This document shows, piece after piece, positions 8,774 to 20,483 of a DNA stretch of 64,000 bases. The number at the start of each line of letters is the position of its first letter. The first letter of the stretch is position 1. The notes beneath the pieces were generated by a model. It saw only the letters and a list, made by a program, of their open reading frames with translations. It searched no databases and was not told where the DNA came from. Location of the stretch: assembly GCF_000719345.1 (NCBI RefSeq), contig NZ_JOFX01000026.1, positions 1 through 64,000 of the forward strand, in the 5' to 3' direction. The position numbers were made by a program, and so were the translations under genes. The DNA comes from Streptomyces sp. NRRL F-2664 (GTDB lineage: Bacteria; Actinomycetota; Actinomycetes; Streptomycetales; Streptomycetaceae).

Positions 8774-10207
8774 GTGAGATCCGCTCCGACCATCCTCCAC
8801 CTGGACATGGACGCCTTCTACGCCTCCGTCGAGCAGGCGTCGAAGCCGAGCCTGCGCGGCAAGGCCGTCATCGTCGGTGGGCTGGGGCCGCGCGGGGTCG
8901 TCGCCACGGCCTCGTACGAGGCCCGGCGGTTCGGGGTGCATTCGGCGATGCCCATGGGGCAGGCGCGCCGGCTCTGCCCGAACGGGGCGTACCTGATCCC
9001 CCGCTTCACGCTCTATCGGCAGGTCAGCGACCTCGTCATGGCCATGCTGCGGGAGCTGTCGCCGCTGGTGGAGCCGCTCAGCCTGGACGAGGCGTTCGTG
9101 GACCTGGAGGCGGGCGGCGCCGCCCACGATTCGGCCTCGGCGCGGGCCGCGGGGGAGCGGCTGCGGGCCGACATCAGGGCCGCCACCGGGCTCAGCGGGT
9201 CCGTGGGGCTGGCGGGGTCGAAGATGCTTGCCAAAGTGGCCTCGGAGGAGGCCAAGCCGGCCGGGCTGCTGCTGATCGAGCCGGGGACCGAGCGGGAACT
9301 GCTCGCGCCGATGTCCGTGCGCACCCTGCCCGGTGTGGGGCCGGCCACGGGGGAACACCTGCGCCGGGCCGGGATCACCACGGTGGGGGAGCTGGTGGAG
9401 GCCGGGGAGGACGAGCTGGTGAGGATGGTCGGGCGCGCCCACGGCACGGGGCTGTACCGGATGGCGCTCGGACTGGACGACCGGCCGGTGGTCGCGGAGC
9501 GGGACGCGAAGTCCGTGTCGGTCGAGGACACCTTCGACGTGGACCTGCACGACCGGGTGCGGATCCGCGGCGAGGTGCAGCGGCTGGCCGACCGGTGCGT
9601 GCAGCGGCTGCGGGGCTCCGGGCACTCCGGGCGCACGATCGTGCTCAAGGTACGGCGCTACGACTTCTCCACGCTGACCCGGTCCGAGACGCTGCGCGGG
9701 CCCACGGACGATCCGGCGGTGGTGCGGGAGGCCGCCGCTCGGCTGCTGGAAGCGGTGGACACCACGGGCGGAGTGCGCCTGCTGGGCGTGGGGGTGACGG
9801 GACTCGCGGACTACACGCAGGAGGACCTCTTCGCGCAGTCGTCCGCCGCGGGGTCGGGCGGCGGGGACGCCGGCACCGGCGGTACTGCCGGTACGGGTGG
9901 TGCTGCCGTTACGGGCGGTGCCGGAGGGCAGGGCGGGCCGGAGGCCGCCGACGGAGTGTCGGGGGCGCAGGAGGGGCCCGAGCCGCCCGGTGCGCCGCAG
10001 GAGGCCGCGGAGCGCCGGTGGGCGGCCGGCAGCGACGTACGGCACGCCCTCTACGGGCCCGGGTGGGTCCAGGGCAGCGGGGTCGGCCGGGTGACCGTGC
10101 GGTTCGAGCAGCCGGGCTCGGAGCCCGGGCGGGTGCGGACCTTCCGGGTGGACGACCCCGACCTGGAGCCGTCCGACCCGCTGCCGCTGGTGGGGGACGT
10201 GGCGTAA
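8774..10207 (+). CDS. dinB: DNA polymerase IV (Y-family translesion polymerase) with extended C-terminus
   Basis: A 477-aa lesion-bypass polymerase. Catalytic acidic residues are present in HLDMDAFYASVE (D11, D13) and SLDEAF (D105, E106); the helix-hairpin-helix motif is VRTLPGVGPATGEHL and the little-finger domain follows. After residue ~355 comes a Gly/Thr/Ala repeat linker (9856-9945), then a ~65-residue C-terminal domain (LYGPGWVQGSG, VTVRFEQP) resembling a small beta-barrel/Tudor-like module. No clear beta-clamp motif was identified. The start is GTG, 52 bp after the MerR gene. Confidence 0.88.
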   Translation: MRSAPTILHLDMDAFYASVEQASKPSLRGKAVIVGGLGPRGVVATASYEARRFGVHSAMPMGQARRLCPNGAYLIPRFTLYRQVSDLVMAMLRELSPLVEPLSLDEAFVDLEAGGAAHDSASARAAGERLRADIRAATGLSGSVGLAGSKMLAKVASEEAKPAGLLLIEPGTERELLAPMSVRTLPGVGPATGEHLRRAGITTVGELVEAGEDELVRMVGRAHGTGLYRMALGLDDRPVVAERDAKSVSVEDTFDVDLHDRVRIRGEVQRLADRCVQRLRGSGHSGRTIVLKVRRYDFSTLTRSETLRGPTDDPAVVREAAARLLEAVDTTGGVRLLGVGVTGLADYTQEDLFAQSSAAGSGGGDAGTGGTAGTGGAAVTGGAGGQGGPEAADGVSGAQEGPEPPGAPQEAAERRWAAGSDVRHALYGPGWVQGSGVGRVTVRFEQPGSEPGRVRTFRVDDPDLEPSDPLPLVGDVA

Positions 10208-10225
10208 GGGTCCCGCGACAGGGGC

Positions 10226-10591
10226 TCAGCCCTCGTCGCCGGCCAGCCGGCCGAAGTCGCGGTGGAAGTCGGACGGCAGGGTCGTGTCCAGGCCGTAGTG
10301 GTGGTAGAGCTGGAGTTCCTGCTCCGGAGACAGGTGGCGGCCGACGCCGAAATCGGGTGCGTCCTTGATGAGGGAGCGCTCGAACGGGACCCGCAGGGTC
10401 TCGCCGACCAGTTCGCTCGGCTCCAGCGGGACGAAGGCGTCCCGGCCGAACAGGCCGGTGCGGACGGCGGCCCATTCCGGGACACCGGTGGCGTCGTCGA
10501 GGTAGACCTCGTCGATGGTGCCGATCTTGGCACCGTTGCGGTCGAACGCCTTGCGGCCGATCAGGCTGCGCGGATCGATGTCGGTCTGCAC
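10226..10591 (-). CDS. PRC-barrel domain protein
   Basis: A 121-aa soluble protein with an N-terminal PRC-barrel ([32 protein letters not shown]) followed by an acidic/aromatic tail containing [17 protein letters not shown]-barrel proteins of this DUF2382-less type are common in Streptomyces and have no settled function; the barrel occurs in RNA-processing and photosynthetic proteins. The GTG start is chosen because GGAGGGACC immediately precedes it. It converges with dinB and diverges from gcvP across the riboswitch region. Confidence 0.82.
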   Translation of the reverse strand: MQTDIDPRSLIGRKAFDRNGAKIGTIDEVYLDDATGVPEWAAVRTGLFGRDAFVPLEPSELVGETLRVPFERSLIKDAPDFGVGRHLSPEQELQLYHHYGLDTTLPSDFHRDFGRLAGDEG

Positions 10592-10708
10592 GGTCCCTCC
10601 AAATGGTCGCAACTGCTCCGTAATGACTACAGAAGTGCATTTCCGCAGCGGAGGCCACTCGGGGAACCCCTTGAACCCCGCTGGTAGTCTGGGTGAAGGC
10701 TGTCGACC

Positions 10709-10935
10709 CTGTGCGGGAGAGTCCTCCGAACGAGCAAGACGGAGGCGCCGAAGGAGCAAATCCTCCCCGGAATCTCTCAGGCATACGTACCGCACGGACG
10801 AGGCCACTCTGGAAAGCAGGGCGGGTGCCGGGCGCGCAGTGCCGGTCCCCCTCCTCACCGACGGTGAAAGCCGGATCTCTCGGGAGACCCCCGTGAATCC
10901 GGTGAAACTCTCAGGTGCAGATGACAGAGGGGGAG
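10709..10935 (+). promoter_or_regulatory. Tandem glycine riboswitch
   Basis: Two glycine-aptamer signatures occur in series. The first has GGGAGAG, GCGCCGAAGGAGCAA and ATCTCTCAGGCA, the second CACCGACGGTGAAAGCC, GTGAAACTCTCAGGTGC and GACAGAGGGGG. The element ends ~62 nt before gcvP. Such riboswitches bind glycine and turn on glycine-cleavage genes, so gcvP should be induced by glycine. The boundaries are approximate. Confidence 0.93.
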
Positions 10936-10997
10936 GCCGTCCGGGTGCCCGCGCCGTGGTGCCCCTCGCAGGTCATACGACCAGGAGGCCTCCGTAC

Positions 10998-13883
<2,886 letters not shown>

Positions 13884-13918
13884 GGCGCCCGCCCGTGACG
13901 TCCGTCGGGTGACATGAC

Positions 13919-13963
13919 GAAAGGGGGCCGGACCGGGAGACCCTCCCGGTCCGGCCCCTTTCG
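13919..13963 (+). terminator. gcvP terminator
   Basis: A perfect GC-rich stem (GCCGGACCGGGA paired with TCCCGGTCCGGC) is extended by AAAGGGG/CCCTTT arms. It lies 36 nt after the gcvP stop and before a convergent gene, so it probably works in both directions. Confidence 0.9.
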
Positions 13964-13979
13964 TCGTCCGACCCGTCGC

Positions 13980-14225
13980 CTACGCCGCCGCGAGCGGGCG
14001 GTGCGGGGCGATGATCTGCCCGTCGGGCAGCAGCTCACCAGTGTCCTCGAAGAGCAGGACACCGTTGCACAGCAGGCTCCAGCCCTGTTCCGGGTGGTTG
14101 GCCACGGGGCGTGCGGCCTCCCGGTCGGCGGATTCGGCAGACGGGCAGGCGGGCTGGTGCTGGCACATGGATGCGTTCTTTCGCTGCGGTGTGGTCTGAG
14201 TGCTACGGCTCGATACCTGGCTCAT
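13980..14225 (-). CDS. DUF5999 family small protein
   Basis: Up to 81 aa. The core from MCQHQPACPSAESADREAA to the C-terminus is the conserved Streptomyces DUF5999 protein, with CxHxxxC and a later cysteine that might bind metal. Two starts are possible. ATG at 14168 gives the usual ~62-residue family length but a weak ribosome site. ATG at 14225 adds 19 residues and has AGGGGGA 6 nt upstream. Function is unknown. It converges on gcvP across the terminator. Confidence 0.8.
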   Translation of the reverse strand: MSQVSSRSTQTTPQRKNASMCQHQPACPSAESADREAARPVANHPEQGWSLLCNGVLLFEDTGELLPDGQIIAPHRPLAAA

Positions 14226-14429
14226 GGCCGTCCCCCTGGGTCATCCCCGCAGCCGCGGGGCGCTTGCCATCAGTGTTCCCCCACGACAGCTGCTTCGCAG
14301 GGATTTCCCGGCAGCTGTCCTCATGGATTGATGACGCATCACTCGTGCGGGCGGTTCAGGCCAACTGCCCTGTCATTTCGGATGGTTCGCAGGTGACCCG
14401 GGCGGGCTAGGCCGAATGGGTCAATCGGG

Positions 14430-15050
14430 TCAGGCTGCGGGCGCGGCCAGCGACGGAGGCAGCGGCGCCGTCGCGGGGGTGAGCCGATGAGTGAGCACGG
14501 GCAGGAGCTCGGAGACCGGATGCGGCCGGTACGCGGCGATGCCGGGCGGGGCCGGGGCCAGCGGCACCAGCAGGTCCTCCCCGGCGGGCAGTCCGGCAGC
14601 CGGGTCCGCGCCCACGGCCCCGTGCAGCCACAGCGTCAGCATGTACAGCTCCGGAACGGACAGCAGCCGGGGCTGGTAGCCGGTGGCGAGCAGCTCGGCC
14701 TGGCGCAGCGCGCGCTCGGTGGCGGCGACGTAGGGGCCCTCGAAGAAGTGCGAGAAGGCCCAGCCGTCGGGCGTCAGCCGGGTGTCCGCGGCCGCGACGT
14801 GGCGGTCCCCGCTGCGGATCAGGAACCGCCATCCGACGAGGCGCGTACGGGGCGGCCGCCCGCAGGACGCGAGGTCGGTGAGGTTCAGCCGGTCCAGGAC
14901 GTGGACCGGCAGGGGCAGCTCGGCGGTCAGCGGCCCCTGGAGCGCGCGCAGGGACGGAGTGTGCGCCTCGTGGACGGCGGTGGGGGAACCGAGTGCCGCG
15001 AGGACGCTGCGCAGGGCGGGTGCGGGAGCCGGGGGGACATGCAGCGGCAT
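14430..15050 (-). CDS. Conserved hypothetical protein
   Basis: A 206-aa protein of unrecognised family. The start at MPLHVPPAP is chosen because GAGAGG lies ~9 nt upstream; longer reading extends without a ribosome site. It is Leu/Pro/Ala-rich with no signal peptide or membrane helix. A central segment (GWRFLIRSGDRHVAAADTRL, AFSHFFEGPYVAATERAL) looks globular and conserved-like. It is transcribed away from the glutamate-cysteine-ligase-like gene, with which it shares a ~490-bp divergent region. Confidence 0.65.
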   Translation of the reverse strand: MPLHVPPAPAPALRSVLAALGSPTAVHEAHTPSLRALQGPLTAELPLPVHVLDRLNLTDLASCGRPPRTRLVGWRFLIRSGDRHVAAADTRLTPDGWAFSHFFEGPYVAATERALRQAELLATGYQPRLLSVPELYMLTLWLHGAVGADPAAGLPAGEDLLVPLAPAPPGIAAYRPHPVSELLPVLTHRLTPATAPLPPSLAAPAA

Positions 15051-15541
15051 GGTGGGTCGCCTCTCACTTGGGAGACCTGTGGAAAGGGGGGCAGGTGCGG
15101 GGACGGCGCTGTCGCATTCTGGGGCCAGAGGGGGGCCGAGGGGCAATGGCCGCGCGCCAACTCTCTGCCTCGTTTGCGGAGTTTATACGACATGTGTTCA
15201 CGCAGTGTTTCGGCTAGCTGTCCCGACTATTGCCGACAAGGCGCTTACCGGTCCCGCTGACATGGCATTCATGCCGGATGTGCGCGAACGGGCCGCGCTG
15301 ACCTCGGAGGTTACCGGAAGGGGGCTCGGCTGGAAAGCACCCGTTTTCCGAGGCGGTCACATTCCACGCGGAATTTGCGTGGAGCGCCTTGCCAGGTGAA
15401 TGTGCCCGAGCGCCCCTCGGCCAACCCGGCGCGCGCTCCTCGCCACGCACCGCCCCGCTGCGTTATGGATCACCTTGCCGGGGCATCATCGACCGTAACG
15501 CGCGCCTGGGTGCCCCGGGCCACTCGAGGAGGGACGCTTCG
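15051..15541. other. Divergent intergenic region, 491 bp
   Basis: No supported gene is seen. The region is noticeably less GC-rich than its surroundings near 15165-15235 (for example TTTATACGACATGTG), as expected for divergent promoters, but no clear -35/-10 pair could be assigned. A 7-bp inverted repeat TCCACGC/GCGTGGA lies at 15363-15383, upstream of the rightward gene. Confidence 0.5.
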
Positions 15542-17074
15542 ATGGGGGAGAAGGTCGTGGCGGGCGGATTCGACCTGTCCGATCGGCAGCGGTATCGAAG
15601 GAAACTCCACGAGTGTCTGGAGGGACTGGAGCGACTTCTGGCGGAGAAGAGGTTCGATCGCCCGAAGAACATGATGGGGCTGGAGATCGAGCTGAATCTC
15701 GCGGGAACGGACGGGATGCCGCGCATGCTGAATGCGCAGGTGCTGGAGCGGATTGCAAGCCCCGATTTCCAGACCGAACTGGGAATGTTCAACCTGGAGG
15801 TGAACGTTCTGCCGCACCGGCTCGGCGGCCGGGTATTCGACCAGCTCGCCGAAGAACTCAGCACGGGCCTCGGCTACGCCCATCGGCAGGCCGCGGAGAT
15901 CGACGCCGGAGTGGTGATGATCGGGATCCTGCCGACCATCTCCCGTGCGGACCTGGTCGCCGCGAACCTCTCCGCGGTGGACCGCTACTCCCTGCTGAAC
16001 GAGCAGATCCTGATGATGCGCGGGGAGGACTTCACCCTCGACATCGACGGCGTCGAGCGGCTGATCTGGACCTCCGGGTCGATCGTGCCCGAGGCCGCCT
16101 GCACCTCCGTACAACTGCACCTCCAGGTCACGCCGGCCCGCTTCTCGGCGGTGTGGAACGCGGCACAGGCCGTGACCGCCGCGCAGATAGCCGTCGGCGC
16201 CAACTCGCCCTTCCTCTTCGGGCGGGAGCTGTGGCGGGAGTCGCGGCCGCCGCTGTTCACGCAGGCCACCGACACCCGGCCGCCGGAGCTCCAGGCCCAG
16301 GGCGTGCGGCCGCGCACCTGGTTCGGGGAGCGGTGGGTGGACTCGGCGTACGAGCTGTTCGCGGAGAACGTCCGCTACTTCCCCTCCCTGCTGCCGATCT
16401 GCGACGAGGAGGAGCCGCTGCGCGTGCTGGACGGCGGCGGGGTGCCGAGCCTGCAGGAGCTGGTGCTGCACAACGGCACCGTCTACCGCTGGAACCGGCC
16501 CGTCTACGGCGTCGCGGACGGGGTGCCGCACCTGCGTGTGGAGAACCGGGTGCTGCCGGCCGGACCCACGGTGACCGACGTCGTCGCGAACGCCGCCTTC
16601 TACTACGGGCTCGTCCGCACCCTCGCCGACGAACCCCGCCCCGTGTGGACGCGGCTCCCCTTCGCCGAGGCGGAGGCCAATTTCGACGCCGCCTGCCGGT
16701 ACGGGATCGACGCGCGGCTGCGGTGGCCGCGCCGGGGCCGGGCCGGCGGCCTGGTCAGCGTTCCGGCGGTCCGGCTCGTCCTGGACGAACTGCTGCCGAT
16801 GGCGGCAGCGGGCCTGGACGCCTGGGGCATCGAACCCGCCGACCGCGACCACTACCTCGGCATCATCGAGGAGCGCTGCCGCCGGCGGGTGAACGGCGCG
16901 ACGTGGCAGGTCGACACCTACCACCGGGCGCTCGCCGCGGGTCTGGAGCGGGACGAGGCCCTGGCCGCGACCACCCGCCGCTACAGCCAGCTCATGCACC
17001 GGGGCGACCCCGTGCACACCTGGCCCGTGGGGCTGGCGGAGGAGGTGAGCGCGGCGGTGCCCGTCGTGCGCTGA
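15542..17074 (+). CDS. Glutamate--cysteine ligase family (GCS2) protein
   Basis: A 510-aa member of the glutamate-cysteine ligase family 2 fold, ATP-dependent enzymes that join glutamate to an amine or cysteine. Seen in sequence: NMMGLEIELNL with the metal-binding glutamates near the N-terminus, FNLEVNVLPH, the TSVQLHLQV strand and LRVENRVLPAGPT. The ATG is set by GGAGGGAC at 15528. Streptomyces make mycothiol and ergothioneine rather than glutathione. The product may be a gamma-glutamyl compound, but no ergothioneine genes are adjacent and the substrate is unknown. Confidence 0.78.
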   Translation: MGEKVVAGGFDLSDRQRYRRKLHECLEGLERLLAEKRFDRPKNMMGLEIELNLAGTDGMPRMLNAQVLERIASPDFQTELGMFNLEVNVLPHRLGGRVFDQLAEELSTGLGYAHRQAAEIDAGVVMIGILPTISRADLVAANLSAVDRYSLLNEQILMMRGEDFTLDIDGVERLIWTSGSIVPEAACTSVQLHLQVTPARFSAVWNAAQAVTAAQIAVGANSPFLFGRELWRESRPPLFTQATDTRPPELQAQGVRPRTWFGERWVDSAYELFAENVRYFPSLLPICDEEEPLRVLDGGGVPSLQELVLHNGTVYRWNRPVYGVADGVPHLRVENRVLPAGPTVTDVVANAAFYYGLVRTLADEPRPVWTRLPFAEAEANFDAACRYGIDARLRWPRRGRAGGLVSVPAVRLVLDELLPMAAAGLDAWGIEPADRDHYLGIIEERCRRRVNGATWQVDTYHRALAAGLERDEALAATTRRYSQLMHRGDPVHTWPVGLAEEVSAAVPVVR

Positions 17075-17142
17075 GCCCCCGTCACCCCCTTCGGTGATCC
17101 GCTCGCCCGGCCGACGAGGCAGTATGGGGTCGTCGCAACGGG

Positions 17143-17964
17143 ATGGCAGGACGGGAGTCGGGCGTGCGGGCTGAGCCGGAGCCGGTGTTCGGGAAGCTGG
17201 GTGAGGACGGGCGGCGTGACCTCCTGCGCACCGAGACCCTGCTCGTCCTGGCCCTGTCGCTGGGGGCGAGCGGGGTCTCGGCCCTGATCAGCTTCATCGG
17301 TTCCCTGACCAAGCCGGGCGGTCTGAAGGACCAGGCCGCCACCCTCAACGGCTCCTACGCCCCGGGCCGGCCCTGGTTGGACCTGGCCTGGCAGTTGTTC
17401 GGTATCGCGAGCGCCCTGGTGCCCGTCCTGCTGGTGGCGCACCTGCTGACCCGCGAGGGGGCCCCGGGGCTGCGCGTACTGGGCTTCGACCGGACCCGGC
17501 CGCTGTGGGACCTGGGCCGCGGTGCCCTCGTCGCGGCGGGGATCGGCAGCGCGGGCCTGGCCTTCTACCTGGGGGCGCGGGCCGCCGGCTTCAACCTCAC
17601 GGTGGTGCCGGAGGCCCTCCCCGACGTGTGGTGGAAGTTCCCCGTCCTGATCCTCTCCGCGATCCAGAACGCGGTCGTGGAGGAGGTCATCGTGCTGGCC
17701 TACCTCCTGCGCCGACTCGACCAGCTCGGCTGGTCGCCCCTGGCGGCGCTCGCCGCCAGTTCGCTGCTGCGCGGCTCCTACCACCTCTACCAGGGCATCG
17801 GCGGTTTCATCGGCAACGTCGTGATGGGCGTCGTCTTCGTCCTGGCCTACCGCCGCTGGGGACGGGTGGGGCCGCTCGTCGCCGCGCACGCGCTGCTCGA
17901 CATCGTGGCCTTCGGCGGGTACGCCCTGCTCGCGGGCAAGGTGGGCTGGCTGCCCACGCCCTGA
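17143..17964 (+). CDS. CPBP/Abi-type intramembrane protease family protein
   Basis: A 273-aa membrane protein with about seven hydrophobic segments. It carries the CPBP motifs: paired glutamates E180-E181, H214 in RGSYHLYQG and H249/D253 in AHALLDI. The arginine that usually follows the glutamate pair (EExxxR) is leucine here, a variant that may affect catalysis. Relatives process prenylated or membrane substrates or serve in bacteriocin self-immunity; the substrate is unknown. An alternative GTG start at 17164 has a comparable purine-rich site. Confidence 0.75.
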   Translation: MAGRESGVRAEPEPVFGKLGEDGRRDLLRTETLLVLALSLGASGVSALISFIGSLTKPGGLKDQAATLNGSYAPGRPWLDLAWQLFGIASALVPVLLVAHLLTREGAPGLRVLGFDRTRPLWDLGRGALVAAGIGSAGLAFYLGARAAGFNLTVVPEALPDVWWKFPVLILSAIQNAVVEEVIVLAYLLRRLDQLGWSPLAALAASSLLRGSYHLYQGIGGFIGNVVMGVVFVLAYRRWGRVGPLVAAHALLDIVAFGGYALLAGKVGWLPTP

Positions 17965-18046
17965 CGCGGCGGCGCACCCGATCGGCCCCTCAGGGCGGGG
18001 CCGCCGGCCGCAGCGGTGCGACGCTGGGGGAGTGAGGAGGCGCGCG

Positions 18047-18763
18047 GTGGCTGTCATGGACTCCCTGGTGTCGTTCGCCCCGTTCTTCGTGCCCGTCATC
18101 AGCGGCCTCGTGGGCGGAGCGAGCCTCCTCATCCGGGACCGCCGTGAGGCACGCAGCGCCGACCACAACTACCGCCGGCGGCTGGAGAAGGCCCACATGG
18201 AGATCCAGTTCATCACCGGCTGGATCCAGGCGAAGGAGCTGGCCCCGACCGACGGCCCGGCCCCCCGGCCGGAGCCGGGCCGCTGGCTGGACGACCTCTA
18301 CGCCTCGGTGCGCCGGGCCAAGGCGGACGCGGGTGAACAGCACCGGACGGGACCCGTCTCGCTACGGCGCCTGCTGCTGCTCGGCGAGCTGACGGGCCCC
18401 GCGAGGAGCATGCGGGTCGCCTACTGGATCGCCCTCGTGCTGTTCAACGGGGCCCTTGCCTGGTGGGTGAACGCCCTCGTCTCCGGTGTGCCGGGATTCC
18501 TGCACGAGGAGGGCGTCCCGGAGTCGGAGGAGATCGGCTCCTACCTGGGCCTGGCGGTCACCTTCTTCGTGATCTCGGCCGTCCTGTGGCTGTGGACGGT
18601 CCACCTCGGCGCCGCGGAGCCGGAACAGATCTACCACAAGCGCATCGACTCCGACGCCTGGACCGAGAACGAGCGGAAGCGGCGCGAGGCGGCCCGTGCG
18701 AAGGCCGACGCGAGAGCGCGGTCGAGGACGGACCGCCGGAAGCGGGGCGGGCCCGCGGCCTGA
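18047..18763 (+). CDS. Hypothetical three-helix membrane protein
   Basis: A 238-aa protein of unrecognised family. One N-terminal hydrophobic segment (~5-28) precedes a cytoplasmic-looking charged domain (~30-115). Two further membrane helices follow (YWIALVLFNGALAWW and LGLAVTFFVISAVLWLW), with a strongly basic C-terminal tail rich in Arg, Lys and Ala. The GTG at 18047 is preferred to the upstream GTG at 18032 because GAGGAGG (18034-18040) sits 6 nt before it. No enzymatic motif is seen. Confidence 0.68.
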   Translation: MAVMDSLVSFAPFFVPVISGLVGGASLLIRDRREARSADHNYRRRLEKAHMEIQFITGWIQAKELAPTDGPAPRPEPGRWLDDLYASVRRAKADAGEQHRTGPVSLRRLLLLGELTGPARSMRVAYWIALVLFNGALAWWVNALVSGVPGFLHEEGVPESEEIGSYLGLAVTFFVISAVLWLWTVHLGAAEPEQIYHKRIDSDAWTENERKRREAARAKADARARSRTDRRKRGGPAA

Positions 18764-18810
18764 CCGGCCCCGACGGCGCCTCGGCATCACTGTTCCACCC
18801 CGCGTCCCGG

Positions 18811-19635
18811 TCACGGGGCGGTGAGCAGCTCGCCGTCGAGCACGGTGACGGCGTGGCCGGTCAACAGCGTCCGGTCGCCCGCCAGGGTCACCCGTACCAG
18901 CCCCTGCCGGGCGCCGCCCTGCAGGCCGGTCAGGCGCGCGCGGCCCAGACGCTGCGCCCAGAACGGCGCGAGCGCGGTGTGGGCACTGCCGGTGACCGGG
19001 TCCTCGTCGATCCCGAAGGCCGGGAAGAAGCCTCGGGAGACGAAGTCGTAGCCGCGGGAGGGGTCCTCGGCGGCGGCGGTGACGATGACTCCGCGCCGGG
19101 CGAAGGCGCGCAGGGCGCCGTGGTCCGGCTCCAGCTCGCGGACGGTCTTCTCGTCGGCGAGTTCGATGAGGAGGTCGCCGATGTGCGCGGCGGTGTCGTG
19201 GACGGAGAGGATCGGCGCTCCGCCGAGCGCGTGGTGCACGGCGGGCGGTGCCGGGACCGGGGTCAGCGAGGACGTCGGGAAGTCCATCGTGATCGTGCCG
19301 TCCTCGGCGGTCTCGGCCGTGAGGACTCCGCAGCGGGCGGTGAAGCGGATCAGTCCGTCGGCCAGACCGGCGGTGGCCAGCACGTGCGCCGTGGCGAGCG
19401 TGGCGTGGCCGCACATGTCGACCTCTGCCGCCGGGGTGAACCAGCGCAGCGCCCAGTCGGCGGGCCCGCCGGGCGGCAGGGGGTGGGCGAAGGCGGTCTC
19501 GGAGAGGTTCACCTCGGACGCCACCTGCTGGAGCCAGGCGTCCGGCGGGAAGCCGCCCTCGCCGAGGAGCAGGACTCCGGCGGGGTTGCCGCGGAAGGGG
19601 CGGTCGGTGAAGGCGTCGACGATTCGGATGCGCAT
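18811..19635 (-). CDS. PhzF-family isomerase/epimerase-like protein
   Basis: A 274-aa member of the PhzF/diaminopimelate-epimerase fold. The N-terminal motif FRGNPAGV, the putative general acid/base glutamate E46 in NLSETAF, the CGHATLATAHVL loop and the C-terminal DPVTGSAHTAL motif are all present. No phenazine genes are nearby, so phenazine synthesis is unlikely; most such genes have unknown substrates. The start at MRIRIVDAF is the usual family start. It converges with the preceding membrane-protein gene. Confidence 0.85.
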   Translation of the reverse strand: MRIRIVDAFTDRPFRGNPAGVLLLGEGGFPPDAWLQQVASEVNLSETAFAHPLPPGGPADWALRWFTPAAEVDMCGHATLATAHVLATAGLADGLIRFTARCGVLTAETAEDGTITMDFPTSSLTPVPAPPAVHHALGGAPILSVHDTAAHIGDLLIELADEKTVRELEPDHGALRAFARRGVIVTAAAEDPSRGYDFVSRGFFPAFGIDEDPVTGSAHTALAPFWAQRLGRARLTGLQGGARQGLVRVTLAGDRTLLTGHAVTVLDGELLTAP

Positions 19636-19723
19636 GGACCGACGGTAGGACCGTTTCTTGATCATCGACAAAGGCCAATCCCGGGTGACTGGTCTTGTTC
19701 GAGCATGTTCGGAGAGGGCTTAC

Positions 19724-19762
19724 CGATATATCGTTGACACATCGCGATCGGTCAGCGACAGT
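19724..19762 (+). promoter_or_regulatory. Promoter and PadR-type operator
   Basis: The perfect palindrome CGATATATCG (19724-19733) abuts a TTGACA -35 box (19734-19739). GACAGT (19757-19762) sits 17 bp further on as a likely -10, and a second palindrome ATCGCGAT (19741-19748) lies in the spacer. Binding here would block RNA polymerase, consistent with autorepression by the PadR protein encoded downstream. Confidence 0.7.
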
Positions 19763-19820
19763 GGAGGTGTCGTCGGAGTGCCGACGATGACCGACACGAT
19801 GGGACGAAAGGGGCGCAGAC

Positions 19821-20444
19821 ATGCGTTCACACGGACAGCACGGACAGCGCGGCCATGGTCACGAGCGCGGACGGGGTCACGGCCACTGCGGGCCCGAACT
19901 CCGCGGGGGGCGCCAGGGGTTCCGCGCGGCCTTCGGCCCGTTCGGCCCGCCGTTCGGGGCAGGGCCCTTCGGCGGGCGCGGCGGCCGCGGGGGGCCGCGG
20001 AGCAGGGCCCGGCGGGGCGACGTACGCGCCTCGATCCTGGCGCTGCTCGTCGATCGGCCGATGCACGGCTACGAGATGATCCAAGAGATCGGCGAGCGCA
20101 GCGGCGGGGCGTGGAAACCCAGCCCGGGCTCGGTCTATCCGACGCTGAGCCTGCTGGAGGACGAAGGGCTCATCAGCAGCCAGAGCGAGGGGGGCAAGAA
20201 GCTGTTCACGCTCACCCACGCCGGCCGGGCGGAGGCCGAGGCCGGACCGGACGCACCCTGGGCGGATGCCGGGCGGGGCTTCGACCCCGAGGCGATGCAC
20301 GAGGTCCGGCAGGCCGGGGCCGGCCTGATGGAGGCCTTCGGGCAAGTCTTCCGGACCGGGTCGCCCGAACAGCGTGAGAAGGCGCTGGCGGTCCTCAACG
20401 ACGCCCGCAGGAAGCTGTACCTGATCCTGGCCGACGAGCACTGA
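19821..20444 (+). CDS. PadR-family transcriptional regulator
   Basis: A 207-aa regulator with an unusual N-terminal extension of ~65 residues rich in His, Gly, Arg and Phe (GHGHERGRGHGHCG, GPFGPPFGAGPFGG), possibly metal-binding. The PadR winged helix follows (ILALLVDRPMHGYEMIQEI, SPGSVYPTLSLLEDEGLI) and then a C-terminal dimerisation helix (ASLRAC-type, here EKALAVLNDARRKL). PadR proteins repress detoxification and transport genes in response to small molecules; the ligand is unknown. A palindrome-bearing promoter precedes it. Confidence 0.85.
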   Translation: MRSHGQHGQRGHGHERGRGHGHCGPELRGGRQGFRAAFGPFGPPFGAGPFGGRGGRGGPRSRARRGDVRASILALLVDRPMHGYEMIQEIGERSGGAWKPSPGSVYPTLSLLEDEGLISSQSEGGKKLFTLTHAGRAEAEAGPDAPWADAGRGFDPEAMHEVRQAGAGLMEAFGQVFRTGSPEQREKALAVLNDARRKLYLILADEH

Positions 20445-20483
20445 GCCCGGACGGGGCCACGAGCCCGCACGCATCCGCGCGGC

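Noticed and set aside
10671..10690. TTGAAC and TAGTCT as the gcvP promoter
   Set aside because: They are only 8 bp apart, too close for a sigma-70 promoter; the true start upstream of the riboswitch is unresolved.
18811..19635. PhzF gene as evidence of a phenazine cluster
   Set aside because: No other phenazine genes are adjacent and PhzF-fold proteins are widespread with other roles.
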